A stretch of 26,829 nt of DNA from a bacterium (GTDB taxonomy: Bacteria; BMS3Abin14), in the NCBI GenBank assembly GCA_029210545.1, contig JARGFV010000028.1, positions 1 through 26,829 on the forward strand, read 5' to 3'. The notes under the pieces were generated by a model, which saw only the letters and a list, made by a program, of their open reading frames with translations, made no database searches and was not told the origin of the DNA. The position numbers were made by a program, and so were the translations under genes. This document shows, in pieces, positions 7,191 through 13,648 of the stretch (the first letter of the stretch is position 1; each line of letters begins with the position of its first letter).

Positions 7191-7280
7191 TCACCATTTA
7201 AAGATACGCTCCTCCATGTTGGGGAGGCCGCGCACGACGATGCGGAAGTGATCGGGATCAAGGTCAATATTTTTTCCCAC
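7191..7280 (-). CDS. Possible micro-protein, start unclear (A6 slippage site)
   Basis: A 29-codon frame from GTG ends 37 bases before lgt, reading IDLDPDHFRIVVRGLPNM then EERIFKW, which looks protein-like. GGAGG (minus strand, about 7292-7296) is ideally spaced not for this GTG but for an ATG at 7282-7284, whose frame (MSGKKY) stops after six codons. Loss of one A from the A6 run (7270-7275) would join that ATG to the longer frame. Either a GTG-started micro-protein, a slippage site, or a sequencing indel. Function unknown. Confidence 0.3.
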   Translation of the reverse strand: MGKNIDLDPDHFRIVVRGLPNMEERIFKW

Positions 7281-7393
7281 TCATTATCTCTGCCTCCGGG
7301 GACTCGTGGTCCTTCTTCAGACAACGGGGGGAGGCGTGGGGAGCTGTTCGCTCCCCTTCGCCCTGAAATACCCCCCGTCATATTTACCAATGA

Positions 7394-7549
7394 TCACATA
7401 CCTTCGTGCCCGCCGCCATTCATGTCTCCGTCGGTGAACCCGGGGAAGCCGAACACGATGTTCGTGTGGGTCGCCAGATCCAGGCCGTTTGTGACGTAGA
7501 TGAGATCGGAACCGTGACGGAACGCGAAGTTATCCTTTCTTTTTTCCAT
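7394..7549 (-). CDS. 51-residue micro-protein (hypothetical)
   Basis: A short frame with AAAGGAGG at proper spacing before the ATG at 7547-7549. It begins MEKRKDNFAFRHGSDLIY, continues with VTNGLDLATHTNIVFGFPG and ends in a Gly/His-rich tail (GGGHEGM). No signal peptide, membrane helix or cysteine is present. It lies between a small membrane-protein gene (67 bases upstream) and the micro-ORF before lgt, all on the minus strand, which supports one transcript. I do not recognise the family; a remnant of a larger protein is possible. Confidence 0.5.
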   Translation of the reverse strand: MEKRKDNFAFRHGSDLIYVTNGLDLATHTNIVFGFPGFTDGDMNGGGHEGM

Positions 7550-7616
7550 GGCCATCCTCCTTTCGAGGTGTGAGCATGGTTATTGTGGTGAAACGCTTCA
7601 GGGAACAAGTGTTCAG

Positions 7617-7871
7617 TCAGGTACGGGGAGGTCTTTCCAGGCGGAAAGGGATGGCGGCGCCATTGTTGACAGGCACCTGGATGGTGAACGGAACGACGCT
7701 CAAGGGGATGTAGACACCCGTGGACGCGAGGATGAAGGCGCAAACAGTGAGCAGGCACACGGAATAGGCGCCTGAATGACACGATGCGTGCAGGGCCGCG
7801 AAGGCTATGATCGCGATAACGGCAAAGATCGTGATCACCATCACATTTTTGTTAACCGTTTTGCTCAACAT
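7617..7871 (-). CDS. Small membrane protein (hypothetical)
   Basis: 84 residues with GGAG upstream of the ATG. Two hydrophobic segments are visible (about 10-28, VMVITIFAVIAIIAFAALH, and 35-58, AYSVCLLTVCAFILASTGVYIPLS), followed by a short polar tail ending in RLERPPRT. It is probably the first gene of the minus-strand lgt/DUF302/SHOCT/cytochrome run. An 8-bp inverted repeat lies at 7909-7943 upstream. No family recognised. Confidence 0.65.
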   Translation of the reverse strand: MLSKTVNKNVMVITIFAVIAIIAFAALHASCHSGAYSVCLLTVCAFILASTGVYIPLSVVPFTIQVPVNNGAAIPFRLERPPRT

Positions 7872-7908
7872 ATCTCCATTTCAGTTGGTTACCTGTTCTC
7901 TTTGAGCC

Positions 7909-7943
7909 TAATCATGAAAAACATATCTTCAAGAGCATGATTA
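7909..7943. promoter_or_regulatory. Inverted repeat upstream of the minus-strand operon
   Basis: TAATCATG (7909-7916) and CATGATTA (7936-7943) are perfect 8-bp inverted arms with a 19-base AT-rich centre, 38 bases upstream of the membrane-protein ATG. This is a plausible operator. No convincing -35/-10 pair was found with it. Confidence 0.4.
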
Positions 7944-7976
7944 ATTCACCGGGGAGGCATAGGCCTTAAAACAGGA

Positions 7977-8004
7977 AAAGACCCTCCAACCCGGGAAGGC
8001 CCTT
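7977..8004 (-). terminator. Probable terminator behind the binding-protein gene
   Basis: Read on the minus strand, GGGCCTTCC and GGAGGGTCT pair with three G-U wobbles around a six-base loop and are followed by TTTTCC. It lies about 105 bases behind the stop of the binding-protein gene. Confidence 0.45.
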
Positions 8005-8079
8005 TCTCGACTTAAATGATAGAGATATTGTCGGTGAGTGTCAAGGCGGGACTTTTCATGACCTATTAATATCCCGGGG

Positions 8080-8105
8080 AAATGGAAAAGCGTCTTTTTC
8101 CATTT
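8080..8105. repeat. Hairpin element with GCGTC loop (copy 1)
   Basis: AAATGGAAAA (8080-8089) pairs perfectly with TTTTCCATTT (8096-8105); the loop is GCGTCT. It lies directly behind the stop of the binding-protein gene. The core AAGCGTC(G/T)TTTTCC recurs at 10799-10828 and, inverted, at 17512-17541. Probably a transcript-end hairpin. Confidence 0.6.
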
Positions 8106-8107
8106 CC

Positions 8108-9268
8108 TCACTCGATGATCTTCCAGGCTCCCTCTTCGATGCGGACCATGACCAGACCGTCGATGGTCAGGCCGTTGTGATCGTCGGAACTGAGGTTGTA
8201 GACGCCGCCAATGCCGGGCAGCGAAGCGGTCTTATCCAGACGGGACCTGACGCCTTCCCGGTTGACCTTGACGCCCAGCTTGTCCATCTCCTCCAGGGCG
8301 GCCGCAAGGAGGCGCACAGCGTCATACCCGTGTCCCCCGAAGGTGTTGGCAGGTTCGTTATATGCCTTCTGGTAGTCCTCCCTGTATTTCATCAGGACCG
8401 GTTTCTGGGGATCGGAATCCGGCAGCTGATCCGCGATCAGGACCTTGCCGACGGGGAGCATGATCCCCTCGGCGTCCTTTCCGGCCAGCTCGATGAACTT
8501 TTTGGACGCGACGCCGTGGGAGTTGTAAATGGGCATGGTTATACCCAGCTGCCTCGCGTTTTTCGCGACTATGGCCGGACCCGGGTTCGTTCCCCAGCAG
8601 ATAAGAGCCTGCGATCCGGAACCCTTGATCCTGGTGAGCTGGGCCATCATGCTGGTGTCGGACGCACCGAAACGCTCGTCAGCGATGACCTCAATGCCGT
8701 ACCGGCCGGCCATCTCCAGGAGCGCTTCCCTTCCGGAGCTCCCGAAGCCGTCGGAAACGGTGAGCAAGGCCACTTTCCGGTTGCCGTCCTTCCGGAGCTT
8801 GTCGTAGATCTTTTCCACGACCAGGCTGTCGGAATGGGTGACCTTGAAAACGTTGGAGAGAACCGGCTGGACGATCTTCCTGCTCGATGCGCACGACACG
8901 AGGGGGACGCCCGCCTGCTCGACCAGGTCCATCACCGCGAGGGTCGTCCCGGAGGTCGTCGGCCCGACGATGGCCACCACATTGTCCTTGTTGATCAGTT
9001 TTTTCACGACCATGACGGTCTTTGTGGGGTCTCCCTCGGTATCGTAACAGATCACCTTGAGGGGAACGCCCCCGATCCCGCCGCTGCCGTTGATCTCCTT
9101 GACCAGCATCTCGACGGAGTTCTTTTCCGGAGTACCCAGCATGGCCGCTGGACCGGTGGTGGCAAGGGCGGCGCCGATGTGGATCGCTTCGCTCGATCTG
9201 GAGCACGAAGCCGACACGAAAAGTGCCAGCATCAAACCCATTGCTAAAAACTTTCCCGTGGTAGTCAT
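8108..9268 (-). CDS. Branched-chain amino-acid type periplasmic binding protein (LivJ family), probable lipoprotein
   Basis: 386 residues from the ATG at 9266-9268, chosen because a GAGGGGGA ribosome site precedes it and a signal sequence follows at once (MTTTGKFLAMGLMLALFVSASC); a longer upstream frame is rejected. The cysteine at about 22 may be lipidated, though the residue at -3 is not ideal. The body is a type I periplasmic binding fold: IGAALATTGPAAMLG, VAIVGPTTSGTTLAVMDL, GVPLVSCASS, GHGYDAVRLLAAAL. It would capture an amino acid or small carboxylate for an ABC importer. No LivHMGF permease or ATPase genes are nearby, so it is an orphan component here. A hairpin follows the stop directly. 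Confidence 0.9.
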   Translation of the reverse strand: MTTTGKFLAMGLMLALFVSASCSRSSEAIHIGAALATTGPAAMLGTPEKNSVEMLVKEINGSGGIGGVPLKVICYDTEGDPTKTVMVVKKLINKDNVVAIVGPTTSGTTLAVMDLVEQAGVPLVSCASSRKIVQPVLSNVFKVTHSDSLVVEKIYDKLRKDGNRKVALLTVSDGFGSSGREALLEMAGRYGIEVIADERFGASDTSMMAQLTRIKGSGSQALICWGTNPGPAIVAKNARQLGITMPIYNSHGVASKKFIELAGKDAEGIMLPVGKVLIADQLPDSDPQKPVLMKYREDYQKAYNEPANTFGGHGYDAVRLLAAALEEMDKLGVKVNREGVRSRLDKTASLPGIGGVYNLSSDDHNGLTIDGLVMVRIEEGAWKIIE

Positions 9269-9607
9269 GGTTCCCCCTCTGTTACGCTTACGGCAGTCGG
9301 CAGAGCCGGTTGACCGCGGGACATTCGCGGATAATTTCGAAGATAATGGGTATGGCAGGCAGCGGCATCGAACCCCATGGCACGCCAAACCCGCACCGGA
9401 TCGGACCTTTTGCCCAGTGCATACCCCACAAAAAACCTGTGAACTTTACCACGAGTTTTGAGTTGTGGAAAGCTGGAAAAGATGCTGGAAAAGGGGCGGT
9501 GTCGCAGTTGGGGGCCTTCGTCAATCTGGTGGAGGCCAGGACGGGCAAAGGAATCGCCTCCGATGACGCCAAAGGAGTGATTACCCCTATACCGCTCTTC
9601 CCCCCCC

Positions 9608-9647
9608 GCTCCCCTGCTCCCCCGCTCCCCTGCTCCCATGCTCCCCT
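9608..9647. repeat. Tandem octamer GCTCCCCT x5
   Basis: Five consecutive eight-base units: GCTCCCCT, GCTCCCCC, GCTCCCCT, GCTCCCAT, GCTCCCCT. It resembles the short tandem octamer at 4352-4367. The rest of 9269-9659, about 390 bases, holds no gene that I can support. Confidence 0.7.
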
Positions 9648-9659
9648 TCGCCCTGTGTT

Positions 9660-10070
9660 TTAATCCTCCCCCAGCATGCTCAGCCAGTAAGCCGCTGCGA
9701 TCCCCCAGACGGCGTTGAGAACCACTACCAAAAAGGGCGTCAACCCTCCAAGCTCCAGGCCCAGGTAGCCCTTGTAGGCCATGTGAGGAAACAGCACGAA
9801 CAGCTGGACTGCCGAGGGAGCCAGGCTGTAGAGTACTCCCCTTTTAAAGGGCGAATGCTTCAGCACGGGGATGAGAAACAGCGCCGCCCAGATACCACCC
9901 CAGATCATCCTCGGGTAAAGCCACACGGGTGTGAACGCCGGGGCCAGGTTTACCCCCATCATGGCGGTGATGCCGAACCGGCCCATCGCCCACAGGGCGA
10001 TGCTGTTGACGAGGCCTCCAAGAACACCGGCTGAGAACAAAAGGCTGACCCTGCGCAGAAAAACTTCCAT
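9660..10070 (-). CDS. Small integral membrane protein (hypothetical)
   Basis: 136 residues; GGGAGGG lies six bases before the ATG. Four hydrophobic segments are visible: about 9-30 (LLFSAGVLGGLVNSIALWAM), 50-70 (WLYPRMIWGGIWAALFLIPVL), 80-97 and 112-132 (FLVVVLNAVWGIAAAYWLSML). The loops are short, and the N-terminal MEVFLRRVS suggests a cytosolic N-terminus. No catalytic or metal-binding pattern stands out. It is transcribed alone on the minus strand, divergent from the ferritin-like gene. Function unknown. Confidence 0.75.
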   Translation of the reverse strand: MEVFLRRVSLLFSAGVLGGLVNSIALWAMGRFGITAMMGVNLAPAFTPVWLYPRMIWGGIWAALFLIPVLKHSPFKRGVLYSLAPSAVQLFVLFPHMAYKGYLGLELGGLTPFLVVVLNAVWGIAAAYWLSMLGED

Positions 10071-10335
10071 TAAACCCTCCCTCTTCCTTCGACTGACCGG
10101 TTACGAAAACAGATGCTGCACTGATTGTACGGACGGGAGGGGCGGTTTGTAAAGCCAGGAAGGGGAAAGAGATAGAACAAACCTTTCCACTTGTTACCTT
10201 CTACCGATTTTCCGTCCCATTCCCAGCGCCGCCCTCAACGGTTGCCCCAAAAGTTATCGATGCGGGGGGTTCGCTGACAGACTCCTGGTTCTATGCTAAA
10301 AAGAATTATGTGAACAAACCCGGGAGGAGGGAATC

Positions 10336-10770
10336 ATGCCGGCAAACCGCAGAGCCGTTCGTATCCTGAAAAAACTTTTCAACCTCGAGGTCATGGCTGT
10401 GGAGATCTACCGCACCCAGCTCGGCGCCCTGGCCGGGGCCGGGGAACGTTCCATGATGGCGGCCGCCCTGGAGAACGAGGAGCACCACAGGGAGACCTTC
10501 CGTTCCCTGCTGCAGGCCAGGGGGCTCGCACCATCCCCCCTCCATAACCTCTTCTGGATCGTGGGCCAGGCCATCGGCAGGACCACCTCCCTCCTCGGCA
10601 GGAAGGCCGTCCTGCGGGGCGATATCACCTTCGAGGACAAGGCCGCCGGTGAATACACCGAATTCGTCAAGGAGGGAAGCTTCACCGAGGAAGAAGCGGC
10701 CTTTATCGGTGAGTTCCTGGAGGACGAAAAACGGCACTCCGCGAACTGGAGGCGGCTGCTGGAAGGATAG
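10336..10770 (+). CDS. Ferritin-like di-iron protein, COQ7-type four-helix bundle
   Basis: 144 residues with GGAGG before the ATG. Four helices carry a repeated E...ExxH pattern: E18/E23 in LEVMAVEIYRTQL, E48-x2-H51 in ENEEHHRETF, E106 in DKAAGEYTEF and E131-x2-H134 in LEDEKRHSANW. This is the di-iron ligand set of the COQ7/demethoxyubiquinone hydroxylase and rubrerythrin-like families. The protein is shorter than usual COQ7 (about 170-220), so the substrate cannot be assigned; oxidative-stress or ubiquinone/menaquinone-linked roles are both possible. It is convergent with the DUF5661-like gene, with hairpins between them. Confidence 0.8.
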   Translation: MPANRRAVRILKKLFNLEVMAVEIYRTQLGALAGAGERSMMAAALENEEHHRETFRSLLQARGLAPSPLHNLFWIVGQAIGRTTSLLGRKAVLRGDITFEDKAAGEYTEFVKEGSFTEEEAAFIGEFLEDEKRHSANWRRLLEG

Positions 10771-10780
10771 GAGGGAAAGG

Positions 10781-10828
10781 CCGCCCTGTGGGCGGAGGGG
10801 AAAGGGACAAGCGTCGTTTTCCCTTTCC
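10781..10828. terminator. Bidirectional hairpin pair between convergent genes (GCGTC element copy 2)
   Basis: First hairpin: CCGCCC (10781-10786) with GGGCGG (10790-10795). Second: GGAAAGGG (10799-10806) with CCCTTTCC (10821-10828) around a loop containing AAGCGTCGTTTT. The second is a member of the element also seen at 8080-8105 and 17512-17541. Lying between two convergent stops, it probably ends both transcripts. Confidence 0.6.
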
Positions 10829-10901
10829 TCTGGTATTAAAACAGATCCGCCGTCGGGATGTCCGACAGGCCATCGTCGGCCACTGCCGGCGGCCGCGTCG
10901 C

Positions 10902-11351
10902 TTACCCCGCCGCGCGCTGGAGCTGCTTCTCCTCCCACCGGGCCAGCTCCAGACGTGCGCCGGTGAGCTTCCCCTGCTTGGCGAGAGCCTTCCGGGCGTC
11001 ACCGGCAAGGAGGGCTTTGAAAATATCCCCCTCGATCTCGGCCACATCGAGGCGCAGGTAGTAGTCGAGCATCTCCCTGAAGTGCGCGATCACGATCTTG
11101 CCGGTCAGGAGAGGGTGGTTGTTGGTGACGTTGACGTCCTGGAACATGGTGCCGTGCTCCAGCTCGACCTCGAGCCCCTTCCTGAACTCCTCCAGGTCGA
11201 TGTCGAGATCCGCCGGTCTGACCTTCCCGAAAATGATCCCGGCCTCCCCGGCAGGGACGTCGGTTCCTGTGCGAATCGACCAGTCGCTGATCCCCAGCTC
11301 CGAGCAAACTTTCCGGACTTCTTCCTTGCTGACATATTCCGGGATTTTCAT
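10902..11351 (-). CDS. DUF5661-like protein
   Basis: 149 residues from the ATG at 11349-11351, preceded by AAGGGGGAC; a longer frame reaching 11438 lacks a ribosome site and is rejected. The central section DIDLEEFRKGLEVELEHG, then NVTNNHPLLTGKIVIAHF and LDYYLRLDVAE, matches the DUF5661 pattern ELEHG...NVT...DPLLTGKIALAHL...DYY as I remember it. It is cytosolic by composition. A sigma70-type promoter and a GTGGGT/ACCCAC dyad lie upstream. Biochemical role unknown. Confidence 0.8.
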   Translation of the reverse strand: MKIPEYVSKEEVRKVCSELGISDWSIRTGTDVPAGEAGIIFGKVRPADLDIDLEEFRKGLEVELEHGTMFQDVNVTNNHPLLTGKIVIAHFREMLDYYLRLDVAEIEGDIFKALLAGDARKALAKQGKLTGARLELARWEEKQLQRAAG

Positions 11352-11399
11352 TCCGTCCCCCTTTTCGGCTTGAATGCTTTCGCGTTTGATAATGCCCCC

Positions 11400-11453
11400 G
11401 TGGGTGAGCGTACCCACATAGTAAATTATAATCCCCAACCGCCTCCGGGTGAA
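11400..11453 (-). promoter_or_regulatory. Sigma70-type promoter with operator-like dyad
   Basis: On the minus strand, TTCACC (complement of 11448-11453, 4 of 6) and a perfect TATAAT (11425-11430) are 17 bases apart. Just downstream, around the expected transcript start, GTGGGT (11400-11405) and ACCCAC (11412-11417) form a 6-bp inverted repeat. This suggests a repressible promoter for the DUF5661-like gene. The rest of the gap up to 11761 holds nothing I can name. Confidence 0.6.
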
Positions 11454-11761
11454 AAGGAAACGGTGGTTCCGTCGAAATCGCAGTACCCCTGGTTATTGAG
11501 GTGTGGATCTTGTCAATAATATCAGAACAGCATGCCGGCCTGAAAGGGAATCTTCAGGCCCGAAATCCGCGATTGGTTTGGGCCGGCCTCCGGTCGGGGT
11601 GTCTGAGGGGTCTGTTTTTGACACGCCGGTCCTGGTACCTGGACTTTTCGGCATCGACGCCACCCGCCGACCCCGAAGTCCCGACCAAACGGGCCTTCCT
11701 CGCGGATTTCGGGTATGAAGAATCCGGTGTCAGAGCACATGGTTCCCGGCAGCCATGAAGT

Positions 11762-12727
11762 TCAAACGGAAAAAGCACGCTGGAGAGCGCCGCTGCTGTT
11801 GTAGCCCAGGGTCTTGCAGTGGAAATACCGGACGATCTCTTTCTTGCCCTCCACGGGGGCCACCCGCTTGACGAGAGAGTAGATCTGTTCCCAGGACAGG
11901 CGTTTGAAAGCTCTCGTCTCGTTGTACCCGACGTGACGGCCGAACAGGTGCTCCACATCCTGATCTTTCCTGTTAAGGACCAGGTTGACCAGGAAGAAGT
12001 TGCGCCTGAGCTTTTCATTGGCGATCCACGTCCCGAGCAGCCACAACCGCATCAGCACATAGAAACTTTCCTCGTTGGCCACCCTGTCGAAGTCGACCCC
12101 CGTTTTAAATACCTTACCGAACCAGCCGTCGCCGCCGGTTTCATATCTCTTTTTATTGTCCGGGTTGCCGGGAGCCGTTTTGTTCCCCGAAGCCAGCCTG
12201 GTTTCGAAAAAATAGACGTTGCCCTCCGTTTCGATGACAAGGTCGGGCTCCGTGCCCTGGGTCGCCTTTTCTCCGAACTCCTCCCTCGCCAGGGTCAGCG
12301 GTTCCCAGGGGCCGCCCGCGGCCTGGTCGAAAGACCAGTAGACCACCCTGCCCCCTTCATTGCCGGACCTGGAGATGGAATCGAGGAACGGCTTTACAAG
12401 CCCCTTCTTTTCGAGATACCGGAACACATTCCAGACAGCGGCATTCTCGCTCTTTTCCTGGGTCATCCTGTATTCACGTTTATCCGCAAAGATCCTTTCC
12501 AGGAGAGCCTTGTCCCCCTCGTCGATCCAGAGCAGGTTGTCCTCGAACTTTTCATATTCGAAGGTTGACGGGGTGATATATATCCCGTGTTTAGGGCATT
12601 TGTACTCCTCTGTCTTCTGATACCGCCCCTTCTGCCTTTCGACCTGCACGGAGCAGCCCCGGACGGGGCAGGGAACACCCTTGTCTGACAGGACACGCTC
12701 TGCTCTCAGGTCGCTGTATAGAAACAT
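11762..12727 (-). CDS. Zinc-ribbon plus PD-(D/E)XK nuclease-like protein
   Basis: 321 residues from the ATG at 12725-12727, which has GGAGGGG at ideal spacing; a longer frame without ribosome site is rejected. The N-terminus has a four-ligand zinc module: C20, C25, C44, H47 (CPVRGC, CPKHG). The middle reads TEPDLVIETEGNVYFFETRL (about 159-178), matching the PD...(D/E)xK nuclease core, with E160/D162 and E175. Here the usual lysine is arginine (ETR177), so activity may be altered. A conserved-looking block follows (ETGGDGWFGKVF, LMRLWLLGTWI). It may be a defence or repair nuclease, but no methylase or partner is adjacent. It begins one base after the stop of the membrane-protein gene at 12729-13076. 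Confidence 0.65.
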   Translation of the reverse strand: MFLYSDLRAERVLSDKGVPCPVRGCSVQVERQKGRYQKTEEYKCPKHGIYITPSTFEYEKFEDNLLWIDEGDKALLERIFADKREYRMTQEKSENAAVWNVFRYLEKKGLVKPFLDSISRSGNEGGRVVYWSFDQAAGGPWEPLTLAREEFGEKATQGTEPDLVIETEGNVYFFETRLASGNKTAPGNPDNKKRYETGGDGWFGKVFKTGVDFDRVANEESFYVLMRLWLLGTWIANEKLRRNFFLVNLVLNRKDQDVEHLFGRHVGYNETRAFKRLSWEQIYSLVKRVAPVEGKKEIVRYFHCKTLGYNSSGALQRAFSV

Positions 12728-12728
12728 C

Positions 12729-13076
12729 TCACCCCTCCAGGTCCTTTTTCTTTCCGATCCTGTAGGCATCGGCGATCCCGAAGATCCAGCAGGCGACGAT
12801 CACCAGGAACCCGAGCCTGTAAATGACGCTGTCAGAAGCGGTCAAAGCCCGGGCGGCCGCGTCGGTAATTGCCTTTATTTCAATGACCCCTCCCTGCAGC
12901 TCGATCCTTTCGAGAATGGTGAAGGCATATTGCACGGCTTTGACCGCGATGATCATCAGGCCGGCGAACACCGTAAGCATCAAAAGAATGCCGCGTTTAT
13001 AATGTTTTAAAAAGACCTGGCCGAGGCCCGGGAAAATTACACCGGACAACAGCGCTCCTTTTAGTGCATTATTCAT
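12729..13076 (-). CDS. Small membrane protein, TM2/DUF5683-like
   Basis: 115 residues. Two or three hydrophobic segments: ALLSGVIFPGLGQVFLKHY (about 8-26) with an adjacent helix LLMLTVFAGLMIIAVKA (31-48), and VIYRLGFLVIVACWIFGIADAYRIG (about 84-108). The PGLGQ-x-Y/H-x2-G pattern and the DAYR ending are typical of small TM2-like proteins of unknown function. A GGAGAGAAG ribosome site precedes the ATG. Its stop lies one base from the next start, so it is co-transcribed with the zinc-ribbon nuclease-like gene. Confidence 0.75.
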   Translation of the reverse strand: MNNALKGALLSGVIFPGLGQVFLKHYKRGILLMLTVFAGLMIIAVKAVQYAFTILERIELQGGVIEIKAITDAAARALTASDSVIYRLGFLVIVACWIFGIADAYRIGKKKDLEG

Positions 13077-13369
13077 GCATGCTCTTCTCTCCGCTCGTTC
13101 AGGAAGTTCCGCGGGATTTTACAGCTTACATTGTATCACCCGGCTCTCCCAAAAATTTAATAAACTTTAAAAGCATCGACACCGCAATGCCGGGATCATG
13201 GGCGTGTGGCCCCAGAGCATGGGGTTTCTCACAGAGGCAGAGGCCACAGAGGAAAGCTTAAATCCAGGGGGAACAACAGTTCCTGTGAAAGCGGCAAGAG
13301 CCAGCTAACCACAGCGCGGCCGGCTAAAGGCCGCTCCGCAGGGTTACGCAGGGTAAGGCGAAACTCCTC

Positions 13370-13590
13370 ATTCTCCCTCTCCCCTCCGTGGCGCAGTCCT
13401 GAGCAAACAAAGTGCGTCGAAGGGGAGAGGGTCGGGGTGAGGGGGTGGGTCACCCTCCCCTCACCCCGACCCTCAGCTGCCTTCGCATAGAGCTTCGTCG
13501 GGCCAGGAGGGAGGGGAAGATTAACGAAGGTGATTACATTAGGAAGCAATCCCGGGTCCTGTAAAAGCGGAAAGAGCTGACTAACCGCGG
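13370..13590. repeat. ~220 bp intergenic repeat, intact copy
   Basis: Nearly identical to 21392-21527 continued at 21735-21819, where the second copy is split by a 205 bp insertion. It contains a perfect 18-bp inverted repeat (13427-13444 with 13457-13474, arm GAGGGTCGGGGTGAGGGG, 12-base loop), then CTTCGCATAGAGCTTCGTCGG (13481-13501), and ends with TCCTGTAAAAGCGGAAAGAG. A related TCCTGTGAAAGCGGCAAGAG copy stands alone at 13281-13300. No protein-coding potential is seen. Confidence 0.85.
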
Positions 13591-13591
13591 A

Positions 13592-13633
13592 GTTGATGGC
13601 TTGCAAGAAGTCATCAACGCGCCCCGCGCGGGG
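13592..13633. repeat. Composite palindrome (GATGG-type hairpin plus GCGCCCCGCGCGGGG)
   Basis: GTTGATGGCTT (13592-13602) pairs with AAGTCATCAAC (13608-13618) with one G-T pair. GCGCCCCGCGCGGGG (13619-13633) follows directly. The same order of two palindromes occurs at 17426-17472. It lies immediately upstream of the ribosome site of the MFS gene. Confidence 0.65.
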
Positions 13634-13648
13634 ACAGGAGTTAACGGC

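Noticed and set aside
9269-9388. N-terminal extension of the LivJ-type protein by 40 codons
   Set aside because: The signal peptide and ribosome site fix the start at 9268; the extension reads as non-coding (MACHGVRCRC...).
9340-9400. tRNA-like stretch with GGTTCGATGCC on the minus strand
   Set aside because: No matching acceptor, D or anticodon stems could be formed around it.
10270-10297. TTCGCT-N16-TATGCT promoter for the ferritin-like gene
   Set aside because: Only weak matches to both boxes; not enough to list as a promoter.
11454-11761. Several short frames of 70-85 codons on both strands
   Set aside because: No ribosome sites, no convincing composition and no recognisable motif; treated as non-coding.
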